Positions 32,285-44,792 of a stretch of DNA of 64,000 bases are shown here, piece by piece; the first letter of the stretch is position 1; the number at the start of each line of letters is the position of its first letter. This DNA comes from Molanna angustata (taxonomy: Eukaryota; Arthropoda; Insecta; Trichoptera; Molannidae). The notes beneath the pieces are model-generated. The model saw only the letters and a program-made list of their open reading frames with translations, was not told where the DNA came from and made no database searches. The translations under genes and the position numbers were made by a program. The DNA lies in NCBI GenBank assembly GCA_963576475.1, contig OY754974.1, positions 4,554,747 through 4,618,746 on the forward strand, read 5' to 3'.

Positions 32285-32518
32285 ACAGAGATAACTGTTG
32301 GGAAATTAAAATGGAAAAGACACATGGATCACTTGGTAGAACGAAGGGTACACTGGGATGAGATTAATAATGACTCTGAGAGTATTGAAGAGTTAGGTCC
32401 ACTCTTTGAAGTGGATATACCGACCGGGGTTAATTCGGATTCTTCTTCTCTTTCAGAAAGGACTCCTTGGAGAGACAGACTGAGACCACGACCAGTGAAA
32501 CAACGATATCCCAGATGA
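32285..32518 (+). pseudogene. Ty3/Gypsy Pol C-terminal fragment
   Basis: About 78 codons end at TGA 32516-32518. The start VGKLKWKRHMDHLVERR looks like the C-terminal tail of a Gypsy integrase (xxDGKxWKRHVDQL). A Ser-rich stretch and a basic end (RDRLRPRPVKQRYPR) follow. The rest of Pol is missing; upstream it is fused directly to an LTR-like block. Confidence 0.6.
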
Positions 32519-32705
32519 AAATACACACTATGAATCATTCACTCAAGGAAAGAGAAATTAATTGATTGAATAACATATGTACATATGTATAAATTAATTA
32601 TGATTGTAAAATAAATTGTTAAGGTATTGTATTATTATTGTATTGTAAATATGTAGCTAGGATGAAATTGAGTGAGTGAATGTTTTCTGAGATTAGTTGT
32701 GGGAG

Positions 32706-32990
32706 TGTAGTGTACGTAAGTGTGAAAGGGATATCGTGTGTGAAAGAGACGGATGGTGTGCCTATATAGGCTTGGTATGAAAGAGTAGGAGGCATTCTGC
32801 CATAGGGCCCGTACTGAGACAATACAGAGATTGATTACAGATATAACTACTGAGTTATTTATTGAAGAAGACCATCCCCAATATTTAATTGAGGAGATAG
32901 TACTGTGCACCCCATCACAGTACATCACACTTACGAAAGATCTTGAGCCACAAACTTGCGCTCTGCGCACCCGGAATCCTGGTTCAAGAT
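32706..32990 (+). repeat. Probable LTR
   Basis: It starts TGTAGTGTACG and shares 32706-32844 with 32154-32291. It lies about 190 bp after the Pol stop and is followed by TTTGGTGACAAC, a plausible primer-binding region. Exact ends are inferred. Confidence 0.45.
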
Positions 32991-33232
32991 TTGGTGACAA
33001 CTATACCACTGTCGGGACTCTTGTGAAATGAATCTTACTTTTTCTCCTTAATAAACTTGAACGATTGCAAAATGTATGTATACCTGCGTTTTAATTATAA
33101 TCCAATTGTCGATTTGTTCAGGAGAACTTTGTTCTCTTAACATATCGACAATGTATCAAGCCAGAATACGCGAGAATTGTATGGAGAGGTCTACTTTTTT
33201 CACGGCTTTTCCAACTTTGAAGTCAAAAAACA

Positions 33233-34118
33233 CCAACTTAGAGGCTTCGCAGCATATATGTTCCATACACGGATTTACTCAGAATTCGGAGTAGAACATT
33301 TCGTGTGTCTGTGTGTCTGTGTGTGTGTGTCTGTGTGTGTGTGTGTCCGTCCCCCACTTATAACTTTTGATCCGCTCAATTTACAGAGCCCAAAATTTCA
33401 GAATATATACACAGTAATAGGCCTACAAAAATTTAATACTCAGAATTTTGAATTTTTGTTTCAGTCAGGGGTTATCAACTTTTGAATTTTTATTTTATTT
33501 TTCCATATATCTCAGAAACCATAAAAGCTAGAACGCTGAAAATTGGTACAAACATAGAAAAATAAAAAATCTCAAATTAATTTTTTCAAAAAAATTCAAG
33601 GGTTTCTCAAACATTTTTTATTAAGAAAAATATTTTTTTTATGATAAATTTATGAGTTTAACTGCCTATATTTCCAAAACTTATACAATTATCGAAAAAA
33701 GCCGATACACCCCAACTAGATAATTTAATTTTCTATAAAAAATATTAACATTGTAGTAGAAGATCTCAATCTTTTTTAACAATTTTTTTAAAAATTGAAT
33801 TTAGTGACGACATCGCTTCATACATTTTGTATGGCAGTCGCCTATACACAATATGTAAGAAGACTTAATAGTTTGATACTTCATCTCCAAACATACATAC
33901 CATCATGCTATTTTCATATTCTGGGTAGGAAAGAAGGAACTTCCTCCATACTATCCTATCTTGACATTAATACCTACATAATATATGTTGTATAGAAAAC
34001 AAAATATCTGAAAATATTCAATAATTTGTATTTATGGGTTTATAGTTTGGTACATATTCTTTAACTATACATACTATCGCTATCGACAGTTGGATCTCAT
34101 GTGTTACATGCAACTAGT
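33233..34118 (-). repeat. Direct duplication D, copy 1 (relative of the 55-64 kb monomer)
   Basis: This copy matches 34524-35593 along its length: ACTCAGAATTCGGAGTAGAA, (TG)n, TTTTGATCCGCTCAATTTAC, ACCCCAACTAGATAATTTAA-like segments and CAGTTGGATCTCATGTGTTA. In reverse it is colinear with part of the tandem monomer of the 55-64 kb array, including a LINE-tail segment. It is non-coding. Confidence 0.8.
33302..33349. repeat. (TG)n microsatellite
   Basis: Interrupted TG run with CTG interruptions inside duplication copy 1. Confidence 0.95.
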
Positions 34119-34265
34119 ATAAAAATAATTTAACAAACTCATTTAATAAAATGCTGATTATTTTCATATTTTATAGAGTGTTAGTGAGGACTTTAACGTT
34201 AGCAACAACTTTCTCGTTTTCATACAAAGTAAAAAAAATGCTATGGGTACTCATTGCATTGAACC

Positions 34266-34448
34266 AGAGCGGCAAGTCTGGTCCAAACGGCGAAATCGAA
34301 AACCTCATGATTACCCATATCATGGATATATTATATGAAGTTCTATAATATCTTTATATGTCATAGAACTCTATATGATAATTATATCCATGAAATGAGT
34401 AATCTCGAGGATTTTGATTTCGCCGGTTGGACCAGACTTGCCCCCCAG
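34266..34448. mobile_element. Foldback MITE, copy 2
   Basis: Second copy of the element at 25529-25719: left GGCAAGTCTGGTCC, inner GATTACCCATATCATGGATA, right complement ending GGACCAGACTTGCCCCCC. It sits between the two D copies. Confidence 0.75.
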
Positions 34449-34523
34449 GACTATTTTTATGCATCTATTTTTACGTGAATAAAACTTTGAAAAGGAAGTC
34501 CTTATCCAACTGTTGATTCGTTC

Positions 34524-35593
<1,070 letters not shown>

Positions 35594-35599
35594 CTTAGA

Positions 35600-36070
35600 A
35601 AATATGATCTTGTTTCCTCTTGCCGAATTCTTCTTCGCTGGCCTAAGATACGTCAACGTCGTAACATTCATTTACTTTCACTACTGCATGGTACTTATAA
35701 TTATTAATACCAATTCACCACAGTATCTTAAGACAAATGTTATTTTCTTATCAAATCACGGTCTGCCTCTTCGATTTGTTGAGCTTAAAATACTCAGTTC
35801 CTTTTTTAAAGTACAAACAGCAAGATTATAGAATACCTAAAGTGATGATATTACGACGTCTCAATCGACTAAAGCTGTTATACCTATCTAAACTCTTTAT
35901 TGTGTCTCCTTCCCTATCCTCTATCTCCTCCTACAACCTCTTTCTCTCTCCTTCATTTGCTATGAGTTTACATTTAATAGTGATATATGTTTGCCTTTCT
36001 GCTTATTTTATTTTTTTAATACATTTAATGTTCCTATCACTACACTATTTATGGCCTCACATTGCTCTGA
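35600..36070. other. Spacer, possibly LINE 3' UTR
   Basis: Pyrimidine-rich sequence (CTCCTTCCCTATCCTCTATC) leads into a LINE-type 3' end. No coding frame was recognised. Confidence 0.35.
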
Positions 36071-36074
36071 TTAT

Positions 36075-36153
36075 TTGTAAGAAATTGCCTTGTGGCAATA
36101 AACCTGCGATGCTTCATATTATTGTACACGAATTAAATAAATAAATAAATAAA
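36075..36153 (+). mobile_element. LINE 3' tail remnant
   Basis: AAGAAATTGCCTTGTGGCAA, then TAAACCTGCGATGC and an AATTAAATAAATAAATAAAT tail. This end type is shared with 15570-15665. Confidence 0.5.
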
Positions 36154-36159
36154 TCAAAT

Positions 36160-37620
36160 TCAGTAGCTCTGTTTAAAGGAGATTCTAAAGGCATATGAAT
36201 ATTTTTGATGAACAACCATTGAAATACTATCGTGTTTTGCAAAAAAAAATTGTAGGTACCTAACTTTGTATGTCGGTGTGTTTTCTAAAACCTTGGTCCG
36301 ACTTTTTCGTGTTAGTATTTAATCAAGATTCGGTACGGTCTTCCATTCGGGTAGCCAAAATGCTGTAAATCAAACAAAAATACCTTCCTGTCATCTCTCA
36401 GGTAGTGATACAAACCCAAAATTATGTGTCTTCAACACACGGCATACTGACTCTTAAACATATAAAATCATTTTGTGCCGATTCTCAAGAAGTTGGTTCT
36501 TTTGATTTGGAAAAGAGATATATCAGTCTGCCAATAATTATTTTAATAATACGATATTATATTTTGTTAATCAAACCTCTAATTAATGGCATGCTTGTTT
36601 GATTTATACGTATAATACTGGAAATGACTTATTTGAGATGTGACTTTTTAATGTTGCTCATAATCTTAGTCATGATTCGAAAAATGCGAATGTTTCTTTT
36701 AAGTTCATGTAAGCACAAAGAAATTAATCTCACTTAAATTATATGACAAAAAATGGATGACAAATCTTTACAAAGGTGATTGACAAGATGTTAAATCCTG
36801 TAGATTATATCGATAACTACTTTTGGTATGTATTTATGATTCTATAATTATGACGGATAAAACTCCATAATATTTCCTCTATAGTTTGAAGATGTATAAT
36901 TTTATAGGATTTTACTTAATATTTTCAGAATATGTCTATGAAACAATTTATAAAATTTATTTTCATCATGCTTATTTTTATAAACAATGCGATTTCTATC
37001 ATCCGTGCATTTAGAAAAGTGTTTTTATTTTTCTTACTTATTATACCTATAGCAAGAACATTCTTATTTTCATCATTATGCCAAGAATCAGAACAAAAAG
37101 TGCAATGATTTTTGTATTTTTTTTTTTGCTTTCTTTGTGTAGAGCTAATGTCTCGTATGATGTGGATTCCCAACTGTTACGCCATCATTTCTGAAGTTCT
37201 CTTCCATCTGAGTTCCCTCAAAGAGCGATACATGAAAGTCTATCATCTTGCATTTTTTTAAACTTTAAGTTCTTAACATAAAGACGAAGAAAACGATACC
37301 GTTCCAGTATTGTTTTCTTTATATACCACAATTGACCCTTTTTTTACAATAAATAATAAATATTTTATTATTTCATATGTATTTATCTTTACCTAATCCA
37401 CGTTTCAATCATTCGTTCCACGAGCAATAGTTTCAATGTGAATGATAATCTTGACTTCCTTGCGATCATTCATTAGTGGCATATTATGTGACCCATTCAT
37501 TGTTTTAACAGGCTTAAAGTTTGGTTAGTAAATATAAGGGCACGTAGAGAATTAGGTACAACCACGAACTATAATAGAAAGCTTATTCAAGGAACCAAAA
37601 TATTCATCGTCTTCTTCCTC
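36160..37620. other. Unassigned AT-rich spacer
   Basis: No gene, TIR pair or tandem array was seen. Confidence 0.4.
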
Positions 37621-37629
37621 TTTTGGTTG

Positions 37630-38415
37630 ATCTATGATCTGTTTCTACAGGTCGTGGGACGAGGGTGTCCACCTCTCCTTCCATATCTTTGATGGTCTTC
37701 CGGTGGTCGGCGTCGCTCTGGTATTTCGCGCATTGCAATCTTTGGCAGCCTTTCTAGATTAATCCTCTCTACATGATCTATCCAGTATGGTCTTATCTGT
37801 CTGATCCACCCTACAACATCCTCCCCATTGCAGGTTCTGCGGATCATTGCGGATCATTGGGAATTTTGTCTCCGAGGTTCTGCCCAAGATAAGTCTTCTG
37901 AGTAGCTGTTTTGTTCTCATCATGTCTGCCCTTGCTTCAACTCCATTGGTCATTATGGGTCTGATGCATGTTTTATATATTCGGACCTTGCTCTATACTA
38001 GCATACCTACTATGTTTTTTGGTGCAAACAGTGTCCCTCAGACAACCGTAGATAACCGCAGCTTTATTAGTCTGTTCTTTGACTCCATTATAGAGATTAT
38101 TGCAACTAGTTATCTCCACTCCTAGATATTTAAATTTTGTGGCTTGTTTCATTGGTTTATCGTCTACAACCAATTTACATCTCAGATGAATATTGTGAGC
38201 CATTTAGTTTTGTCGACCGATATTGTCATATCTCTTTAGCTGCAAGATAGAACTTGTATAGCATTCTTTATAGATCGTTTTCACTTTCTGCTAGTATCGT
38301 TGCATCGTCAGCATAGCATGTGACTTTGATTACTTTATCACCCATCTTATACCCGAGGTCAAGAGAAGCAACTTCTTCTATTAAGTCTATTATTAGATTA
38401 AATAAAAATGGGCTG
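37630..38415 (-). pseudogene. LINE reverse transcriptase fragment, broken
   Basis: Minus-strand frames give, in N- to C-terminal order: SPFLFNLIIDLIEEV and CYADDATILAESE (motif C), MAHNIHLRCKLVVDD with KFKYLGVEITS, then MTNGVEARADMMRTKQLLRR, and finally RRTCNGEDVVGWIRQIRPYW and DHVERINLERLPKIA. This is the second half of an RTE/BovB-like or related insect endonuclease-reverse transcriptase. At least three frame changes occur. The last catalytic aspartates survive, but motifs A and B are lost. Confidence 0.75.
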
Positions 38416-38455
38416 AGAAAGTCAAAACCAAATATTGACCAAACAATAAAAATAG

Positions 38456-38767
38456 GTAGGCCCCTTCGGTGGACACGTGCATCGTATGGACGATGACAAG
38501 TCGCCAAAAAAAAATCAAACAACAATTCAGGAGTGAAGGAGAGGTATGGGAAGGCCTAGACTACGGCAGATTGGTGGAGTCGAGAGGGACCTTCAGATAG
38601 TCGATGTTCAAAATCAAAGAGAAAAGGCCATGGACAGGGTGCAATGGAGACGATTCCTCGAGAAGGCCAAGGCCCATCCTATCCTGGGCTGTGAAGCCAC
38701 TGATGATGATGTTGATAGTGAATATAGGTCAATTATGTTCCAACGTGTCTACGATTCTAAGAGATAA
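38456..38767 (+). pseudogene. LINE ORF2 tail fragment
   Basis: Plus-strand frames encode GGHVHRMDDDKSPKK, then MGRPRLRQIGGVERDLQIVD and DRVQWRRFLEKAKAHPILG with an acidic end before the stop. It is the C-terminal tail of a second LINE lineage, placed next to the minus-strand fragment. One frameshift separates the two parts. Confidence 0.7.
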
Positions 38768-38769
38768 TT

Positions 38770-40145
38770 GAATAAACGTGTTTCCTCTGAACAAATATAT
38801 ACCTTACATGTCAACTTACTTTTGAAGACAATTATTGGCACAGCTATCTAGTTTTCAATTAATTAAAGAAAACTTTTCTCGTTAGCGAATTCTTCGATAA
38901 AGACAAAGTTATGACATCAAGATCAAATAAAAAGATACATGTAAAAGGACCGAGTACATAATTACATCAATGCTCTGACATATGTGTAGGTACCTGTATC
39001 TGAATATCCCTAAAATGAAAACGGAAGATAAGAAAAAAAATGAAGATTTAATATAAAAACAGTTCATAGTAATGATAGGAAAACAAAAGGATTAGGAGAG
39101 GAGGAGGATAGGAAGAAGAAATCAGTTATTATTAGATATATATTTTTGCTTTGGCCTTTTTTGAGAATGTTTATTGATTTAGCCGGCGTAACATCAGGAC
39201 TTAGACAATTCCATAGCCTTGCTAATTGTACTTTAAATGAAGAGCTTAAAAATTCAGTAGGTACTATGAATTGGAATAGATACTAAAGTACTTTCAGCTG
39301 ATCGGAGTGGACACCCAGGGCTGTATTTTGTTAATAATTCATCAAAGAAATTAACAGCAAGAAAACGAAATATTGGTACAGTACATCCTCAAATTACGAC
39401 ATAGTTCAAATCACTGCAAACATTTCAAACCTATCAATTTATACAACGATATTATTTTAATCAGTCCTCAGTCACACACAAATCATTTATATATTTAATG
39501 GCATTTGAAACAGCGAACGAAAGCGAAATATGTAATTATCATAAAAATGTCAATAAAATGAAACATATGGCCCGAAACTATTTCATGTTTCTGTGACGCC
39601 TCCTACCGACCGACGGACCCATGAAACAATAATATTATTATTATACAAAAACAATTCAAAATGGTTTTGCTTATGGGGGAGGGGCAGACTGAACGATTTC
39701 AGGGAGGCAGAAAATGAAAAAATAAGGTTGGACAGGGAATGCAACAAAAGCAGTAAGAGATCCACAATAATTTGCCTATTTTTTTTCATCGTGTCTACCT
39801 GCTTCAGGACCCCAACGAAAACTTTTTTAATTACGTAATAATTACGGATCATAATAATTATTATTAATTTTCATTCTTTCGTTTCTTTGTTTCCTGTGAG
39901 GGCGTTACTTTTGATTAATAGACGTAATTTGAGAAAATATTGTAACGATGAAGTTTTTAAATTTTAAATATTTATAAATATTATGCTACCTTTTCCAGGA
40001 TGGCGTTGGATCATTAACGGGCCGAAACAGTCGTTGTCAAAATACAAAAAAACAGCTTCCACTCTTTCTATCATGTACCTACAATCTTTCAAAATAACAT
40101 CTCACATAGATAAGCAATGAGGTTCACCACCCATTCTGAATATAT
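38770..40145. other. Intergenic sequence
   Basis: No gene is recognised. A plus-strand peptide at 39160-39290 (IDLAGVTSGLRQFHSLANC) looks coding-like but I cannot name it. Confidence 0.4.
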
Positions 40146-40149
40146 TTCC

Positions 40150-40262
40150 TTTTTAGGTGAGATGAGACTGGTATTTGGAGATACATGCACGTGTCGTGCT
40201 TCGTATTACAAGTGATGCACACCCGCACACCTGTCGCTGGTTACCCCACATTGTGCTCAATT
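40150..40262 (+). repeat. Dispersed repeat family G
   Basis: Best forward copy: TTTTTAGGTGAGATGAGACT, GCACGTGTCGTGCTTC, CACACCCGCACACCTGTCGC, TGGTTACCCCACATTGTG. Confidence 0.65.
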
Positions 40263-41055
40263 AATCTCTACTCGTATAATATAGGTACATCCCGTACCCG
40301 TTTATTGCATCATTTTTATAGATATAGTATATATTTTTTTATTCATTTCATTATTTGTTTGTGGTGAACTTTGAAGAAACGATCTCATATAAAATTATCA
40401 TTTCATGTTGCATATTTGTTCGACAACTAATACATTTAAATGGATATTTCTTATTTTTAATTTGAGTAAACGAGAGAGAGTAGTCAAATCATATTCGATT
40501 GTACTTATGTAGAGGCATTCTGTTGTGTATTCGTCACTTTCACAGTTATGTGGTGTGAGAGATAATTATAATGTATTTACACTGGAGTAAAAGAGAAAAT
40601 ATATACGCAGTGTGTGTCTTTATATGTATTTACATTTTTGAATTATCTTACTCTCACTTATTGTGTTCCGTCGTGTGTGCTCTTTCTAGGTGTTATTGTA
40701 AAAATTCGTTTAAACTGTACCTTTTTTCGTAGAACGTTTTGCTCTCGTATAAGGTGTCAATATGTAAAATGATATGTGAACTTGCTCGTGATACTCGATT
40801 CCAATCCCAATTTCACAACATTTTTTTTCACAACAGAGAAACAAAATATACAAAAAATAGACACCGTAAAAAAGTACACCGAGAAACAAATGTATCAATT
40901 GATAGCATTAATATAGGTACCTAATAATTAAAAAAAAGATAGAAAATACGAAAAAAACAAAAAATGTTTTTTCTTCAATAGATCAACTGCAAAGTTGGCA
41001 GCTATCGATGTTGGAAATACCCATAGTAATTTTTATTCTTGAAAACAAACCTACG
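40263..41055. other. Unassigned spacer
   Basis: No recognisable gene or repeat. Confidence 0.4.
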
Positions 41056-41058
41056 TTT

Positions 41059-41195
41059 ACAATTGTCGCCAAATAACTTGAACTTTTAGCCGAGAAGGGG
41101 GGTGATTCGCACGTAAACCAACGAAGCGAAAATACACAAATTTGCGCTCTGCGCAACCGGAACCTCATTCAAGACGTTTGGCGAAAATTATACAA
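41059..41195 (+). repeat. Foldback repeat family C
   Basis: Colinear with 12240-12385 in reverse: GTCGCCAAATAACTTGAAC at the left, ACGTAAACCAACGAAGC inside, TTCAAGACGTTTGGCGAAAA at the right. The right half (TTTGCGCTCTGCGCAACCGG onward) also resembles the LTR/primer-site junction at 32950-33003. Confidence 0.6.
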
Positions 41196-41199
41196 TAGT

Positions 41200-41358
41200 A
41201 AACGATTGGGTTGTGGCCAACGCTATACGCCTCACTACTAGGTAAGTCGCTCCACAAAGTATCCAAATTATGTATGGAAAACATTCAAAATTTTTATGAA
41301 TACTTTATGGAGTGACTTGTAAGTGAGGCGTTTAGCGTTAGCCACAACCCACTCGTTT
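41200..41358. mobile_element. 159-bp foldback MITE with GGGTTGTGGCCAAC termini
   Basis: Arms of about 65 bp are inverted. The left runs AAACGATTGGGTTGTGG and AACGCTATACGCCTCAC; the right complement reads AAACGAGTGGGTTGTGG and AACGCTAAACGCCTCAC. A clear target duplication was not found. It shares its terminal motif with several larger elements (findings). Confidence 0.8.
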
Positions 41359-41359
41359 T

Positions 41360-42020
41360 TAAATACCTACCTATAACCTTTATCAAAACATTGATTTGTC
41401 ATTTATATACTAAACTTATTTTGTTCCTGAATCATATTTAATTCAGGTTCAATGCATTGTCATTAAATATCTCGCAGTAGCGAGTAACAAATTTAAAGAG
41501 TTAATTCCTTACAATATATCTTTAGCAGAATCCGACCATAAGCTCTTTGAGATTTGAGTCAACCGAAACGGCTTAAAAACAAGATAGCGACCGTTACGGG
41601 ATAAAGAAGAAAGATTTGTATTGTTTTACCACTTCTTACAGAATCGGTTTCAGGTATTTACATAACTTATAAGGAGATCTCTATATTCACGATCTCAAAT
41701 AAATACGGTTTTTACACAATCGGGTCCTTAATAAAGACCGAAATGAAATTTCGGCTCTTTTAGTTTAAATGTAATTAAATATTATGTCTATGGTGTTCTA
41801 TGTATACTATGATGACACAAAATGTTGTTATAAAGGAAATATTAAATTTACTATATTAGAAAGAAAATTCACAAATTGTTTTGTTAAGAAATTTATGTTA
41901 CAAAATTTGTTTTTTTTTTGTTATATTTGTTTTTTACATTAACTTTGGTTTATATATTATTTGCTTATTTTTTGTGTATTATTTATTAAATAAATTTCAA
42001 GGCCAGAATTATCTAGGCTA
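41360..42020. other. Unassigned spacer
   Basis: No gene recognised. Confidence 0.4.
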
Positions 42021-42022
42021 GA

Positions 42023-42172
42023 ACTGGAAAATATATAATATATTTTTAACAGTAATATTATAAGTGACCCGAATCAGAACAGGTTTTCCTAGTGAGACGG
42101 GGAACGAAAAATATATTGTAATTCATGTATTTTTGTTTAATAAACGTCGGGTTGCCGGCACTGAAACTGAAA
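42023..42172 (+). repeat. Dispersed repeat family B
   Basis: Forward copy of the block nested at 11356-11503. It ends in AACGTCGGGTTGCCGGCACT followed by short ACTGAA repeats. Confidence 0.65.
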
Positions 42173-42234
42173 CTGAAGAGTCGATAGTAGGCCAAATTTT
42201 GAACATCAATTCCCCATAGCCCTGAAAAGATACG

Positions 42235-43200
42235 TCTTTGAAATAAATAATCTTAAAGAAACCAATAGACTTCTCCTACAATGAATTATTCAAACAATTT
42301 CGTGTACTAAAGCTAAACAATTTATACAAAAAAATACTCTTTTAACAACATTTAAAAAATATTATAATGAAATACATGAAAATAACAATAGAACCAGATC
42401 AAAAAATAATATAGCTATCCCTCGCCTCAATACATCTGCAGCCCAGCACCACTTTACATACCTGGGAATAAAATACTTTAATGACCTTCCAGATGAATTG
42501 AGGAAAATGAGGGAATATATAACATTTAAAAATTCCATTATTAAACACATTAACAATTATAATTACATCAAGTGATGGATCTTTGTATTTTTTATTTCCA
42601 AATTACGCCAAATTGTGAGTGTAATTTTTTTTCTTTTTTTTTTTTTTGATGTCAAGTTGTGTATAGGTATACTTTTTTTTTTGATGATATGCTATGTGTA
42701 CATATAATTTTTTGATGTTGTCTGTTATTATATAAGAAATATTGATTTTGTTTTTGATAAGTAAATTTTTTGAATTTGTTCTTGATGTAAATAATGTATT
42801 TTTAATTGTATTCCAGTTTTTGAGGTTAGTGGTATTTGTTTCGTGACGGTGGACGGTGAACATGATGCTAGTAGGGTTCTCACTCAGTTCTCAGTATGCG
42901 CTTGCGTGTACTAGAGTGCTCCATTGGTGAGAATACATCCGTAAACTGTTCCCCTTTTCACGTAATATTAATGTAAATCTATGCCTGTTATTTTTAGTAA
43001 TATTATATGTTATTGAAATAAATGAACCGCACAAATGACTGTGCTCCTCCCTCGAACACGAGATTTGATCTCAACTGAGGGATGAATAAATCTTAATTAA
43101 TTTAATTTTAAGATACTTTTTGTAATTCTTTTTATTATTAATGTATAATTGTTATTTTATTAAATAAATAAATAAAAAAAAAATAAATAAAAAAAAAAAC
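42235..43200 (+). pseudogene. 5'-truncated LINE: ORF2 C terminus, 3' UTR and tail
   Basis: From about 42235 two frames encode RVLKLNNLYKKIL and then, after a frameshift, TTFKKYYNEIHENNNRTRSK, IAIPRLNTSAAQHHFTYLGI, KYFNDLPDELRKM and a stop at 42571-42573. PRLNTSAAQHHFTYLGIKYF resembles the end of CR1/Jockey-group ORF2 proteins. A 3' UTR of about 600 bp follows and ends in AAATAAATAAATAAAAAA. It is a different lineage from the 18.6-23.4-kb element. Confidence 0.7.
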
Positions 43201-43303
43201 AGTTTATTAGGTAAGTGTGTTTTTTTTTAATTTGAATTTATAAAATACTTTTCTTGTAAAATTAGTTCTAAGACGTTACCTTTAATCATTTTTTTTTACA
43301 AAT

Positions 43304-43332
43304 GTTTAACATCTCAATAGAGAGATGTTACA
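43304..43332 (+). repeat. Family A end, minimal fragment
   Basis: AACATCTCAATAGAGAGATG is the terminal part of family A, here nearly palindromic with its own complement. Confidence 0.5.
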
Positions 43333-43344
43333 TAATCAATATGG

Positions 43345-43466
43345 TTGGGTGGCGGCAGAGCGGTTAGCGCACTGAGTTAGTAATCCAGTAGTCGCGAACT
43401 CGAATCCTGCCACGACAAATTTCATTCACCTATGACAAGCATTTATGCTTAGTTAAGGGAATGTAT
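43345..43466 (+). mobile_element. tRNA-derived SINE type 2
   Basis: A-box region GGCGGCAGAGCGGTTAGCGC and B box GAACTCGAATCC are present, with the body ATTTCATTCACCTATGACAA and GCATTTATGCTTAG. It is the clearest forward copy of the family. Confidence 0.75.
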
Positions 43467-43781
43467 GAGGATATATATGTACTTGTTTCAAAAAGAATAA
43501 TATTGAAAGATTTAAAAAAAAATAGTTACATACCTTCCTATCATTCATTCATTTCCGTGTCCAGACCCTATATGCGCCCTCTCCAATATTTTGCGGCCGT
43601 CACAGCCTTTTCGTTTGCAACGTCGGCAAATCTTTCCAATACCAGACCACATAAATACCTTCCTATGTAAATTCATCTTGATTTTAGATTATTTAAATTA
43701 TGTATTTGCAGTTAAAGTATCCTTAATACGTACGTAGGTATATGATTCAATGCTTGGCCGGAATATGTACGTATTAGGCCC

Positions 43782-44335
43782 TATTCAGATTCGACTAAAA
43801 ATTTTATACGTAATTTTAGTATATGAGAAATGTCAAAAAGTTGACTGCATTTATACGGGACTCTATTTCGTCATACTGAGCGGATTAAATCCTTTTACAC
43901 AAGTCGCCAGTTGATTATAGGCGTTTTCGTACTGTGAAACGAATCAGAATTGGACATATTATGTTCTATTCTGATTCGTCTATATTTATCTGTCTGAATT
44001 TTATTATATAAGAAATGTCAAAAGATTGACTGAATTTATACGGGACTCATTACGTCACACCGCGAGAATAAAATCCTTTTTTCCACGATAGCCAGTTGAT
44101 TATAGACGTTTTCGTACTGTGGAACGAATCAGAATTGGACATATTATGTTCTATTCTGATTCGTCAATACTTATCTGTCTGAATTTTATTATATAAGAAA
44201 TGTCAAAAGATTGACTGAATTTATACGGGACTCATCACGTCACACCGCGAGAATAAAATCCTTTTTTTCTCGATAGCCGGTAGATTTAGACGTTTTCGTA
44301 TTTTGAACGAATCGGAATAGAACATATTTTATAAA
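43782..44335. repeat. 185-bp tandem array of a MITE-like unit
   Basis: Three copies spaced exactly 185 bp apart (anchors 43786, 43971, 44156). Each unit runs from CTGATTCGT, through GTCAAAAGATTGACTGAATT and GACTCATTACGTCACACCGC, to ACGAATCAG. The junctions form palindromes (ACGAATCAGAAT / ATTCTGATTCGT). The last copy is truncated and diverged. Confidence 0.85.
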
Positions 44336-44397
44336 ATATACATAAACGTATCGCGTAAATTGAGGTAGCAATGGATCTTTTTCTTCGTCTTCATTTT

Positions 44398-44640
44398 GTT
44401 CCCTTGGCAAACAGTTGTTATCTCTAGGGCAATTAGTCACACGTAAGGAAGTGCAGGCCAGTCTTCTTGGGGCGGCGGCGGCCGCTGCGACCATCCGGCG
44501 TGAGAGGGTTAATAAATCATTTAGGGTGGAGGTTGGGGGGTGGTGCCTATGTTCCCTCAACCTGTTGGCTGCTGTGCTGATCCCTCCCATACGATCTGCA
44601 CAGAGACAAAGTTCATATTATTATTTGGTAATCTAACTAA
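44398..44640. other. GC-rich patch with open frames on both strands
   Basis: A (GGC)n-type core (GGGGCGGCGGCGGCCGCTG) gives alanine-rich frames on both strands. The minus-strand frame reads MGGISTAANRLREHRHHPPT with TLSRRMVAAAAAAPRRLACT downstream. I do not recognise a family. It could be an exon or a LINE ORF remnant. Confidence 0.3.
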
Positions 44641-44792
44641 TGAGACAGAGGATAAAGAAATGAACATTTTTTATTTTTTTGTCATACAACGGGTTGATAT
44701 TGAAAAATATGTAGGTATATTAAATGAGATTTAATAACGATTCAATAAAAGTCATACGGATCCATTGATTGATATTTATGACAAATTTATAA

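Larger units (their letters stand above)
31984..33025 (+). mobile_element. Rearranged Ty3/Gypsy LTR retrotransposon remnant
   Basis: Parts in order: a 42-bp direct repeat (31990-32032 and 32112-32153); between them an LTR-end-like block (CTTGCGCTCTGCACACCCGG) followed by a primer-site-like TTTGGTGACAAC; an LTR-like block at 32154-32291; an integrase C-terminus; and a second, longer LTR-like block starting at 32706 and again ending in TTTGGTGACAAC near 32992. The shared 138-bp LTR segment includes GGATATCGTGTGTGAAAGAG and a CCTATATAGG that could be the TATA region. The order is permuted, so this is recombined debris. Confidence 0.6.

Noticed and set aside
44240..44636. Host gene exon at the GC-rich alanine-coding patch
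   Set aside because: Open frames exist on both strands because of the GGC-type core; no splice-site context or recognisable family, so it is listed only as an unassigned patch.
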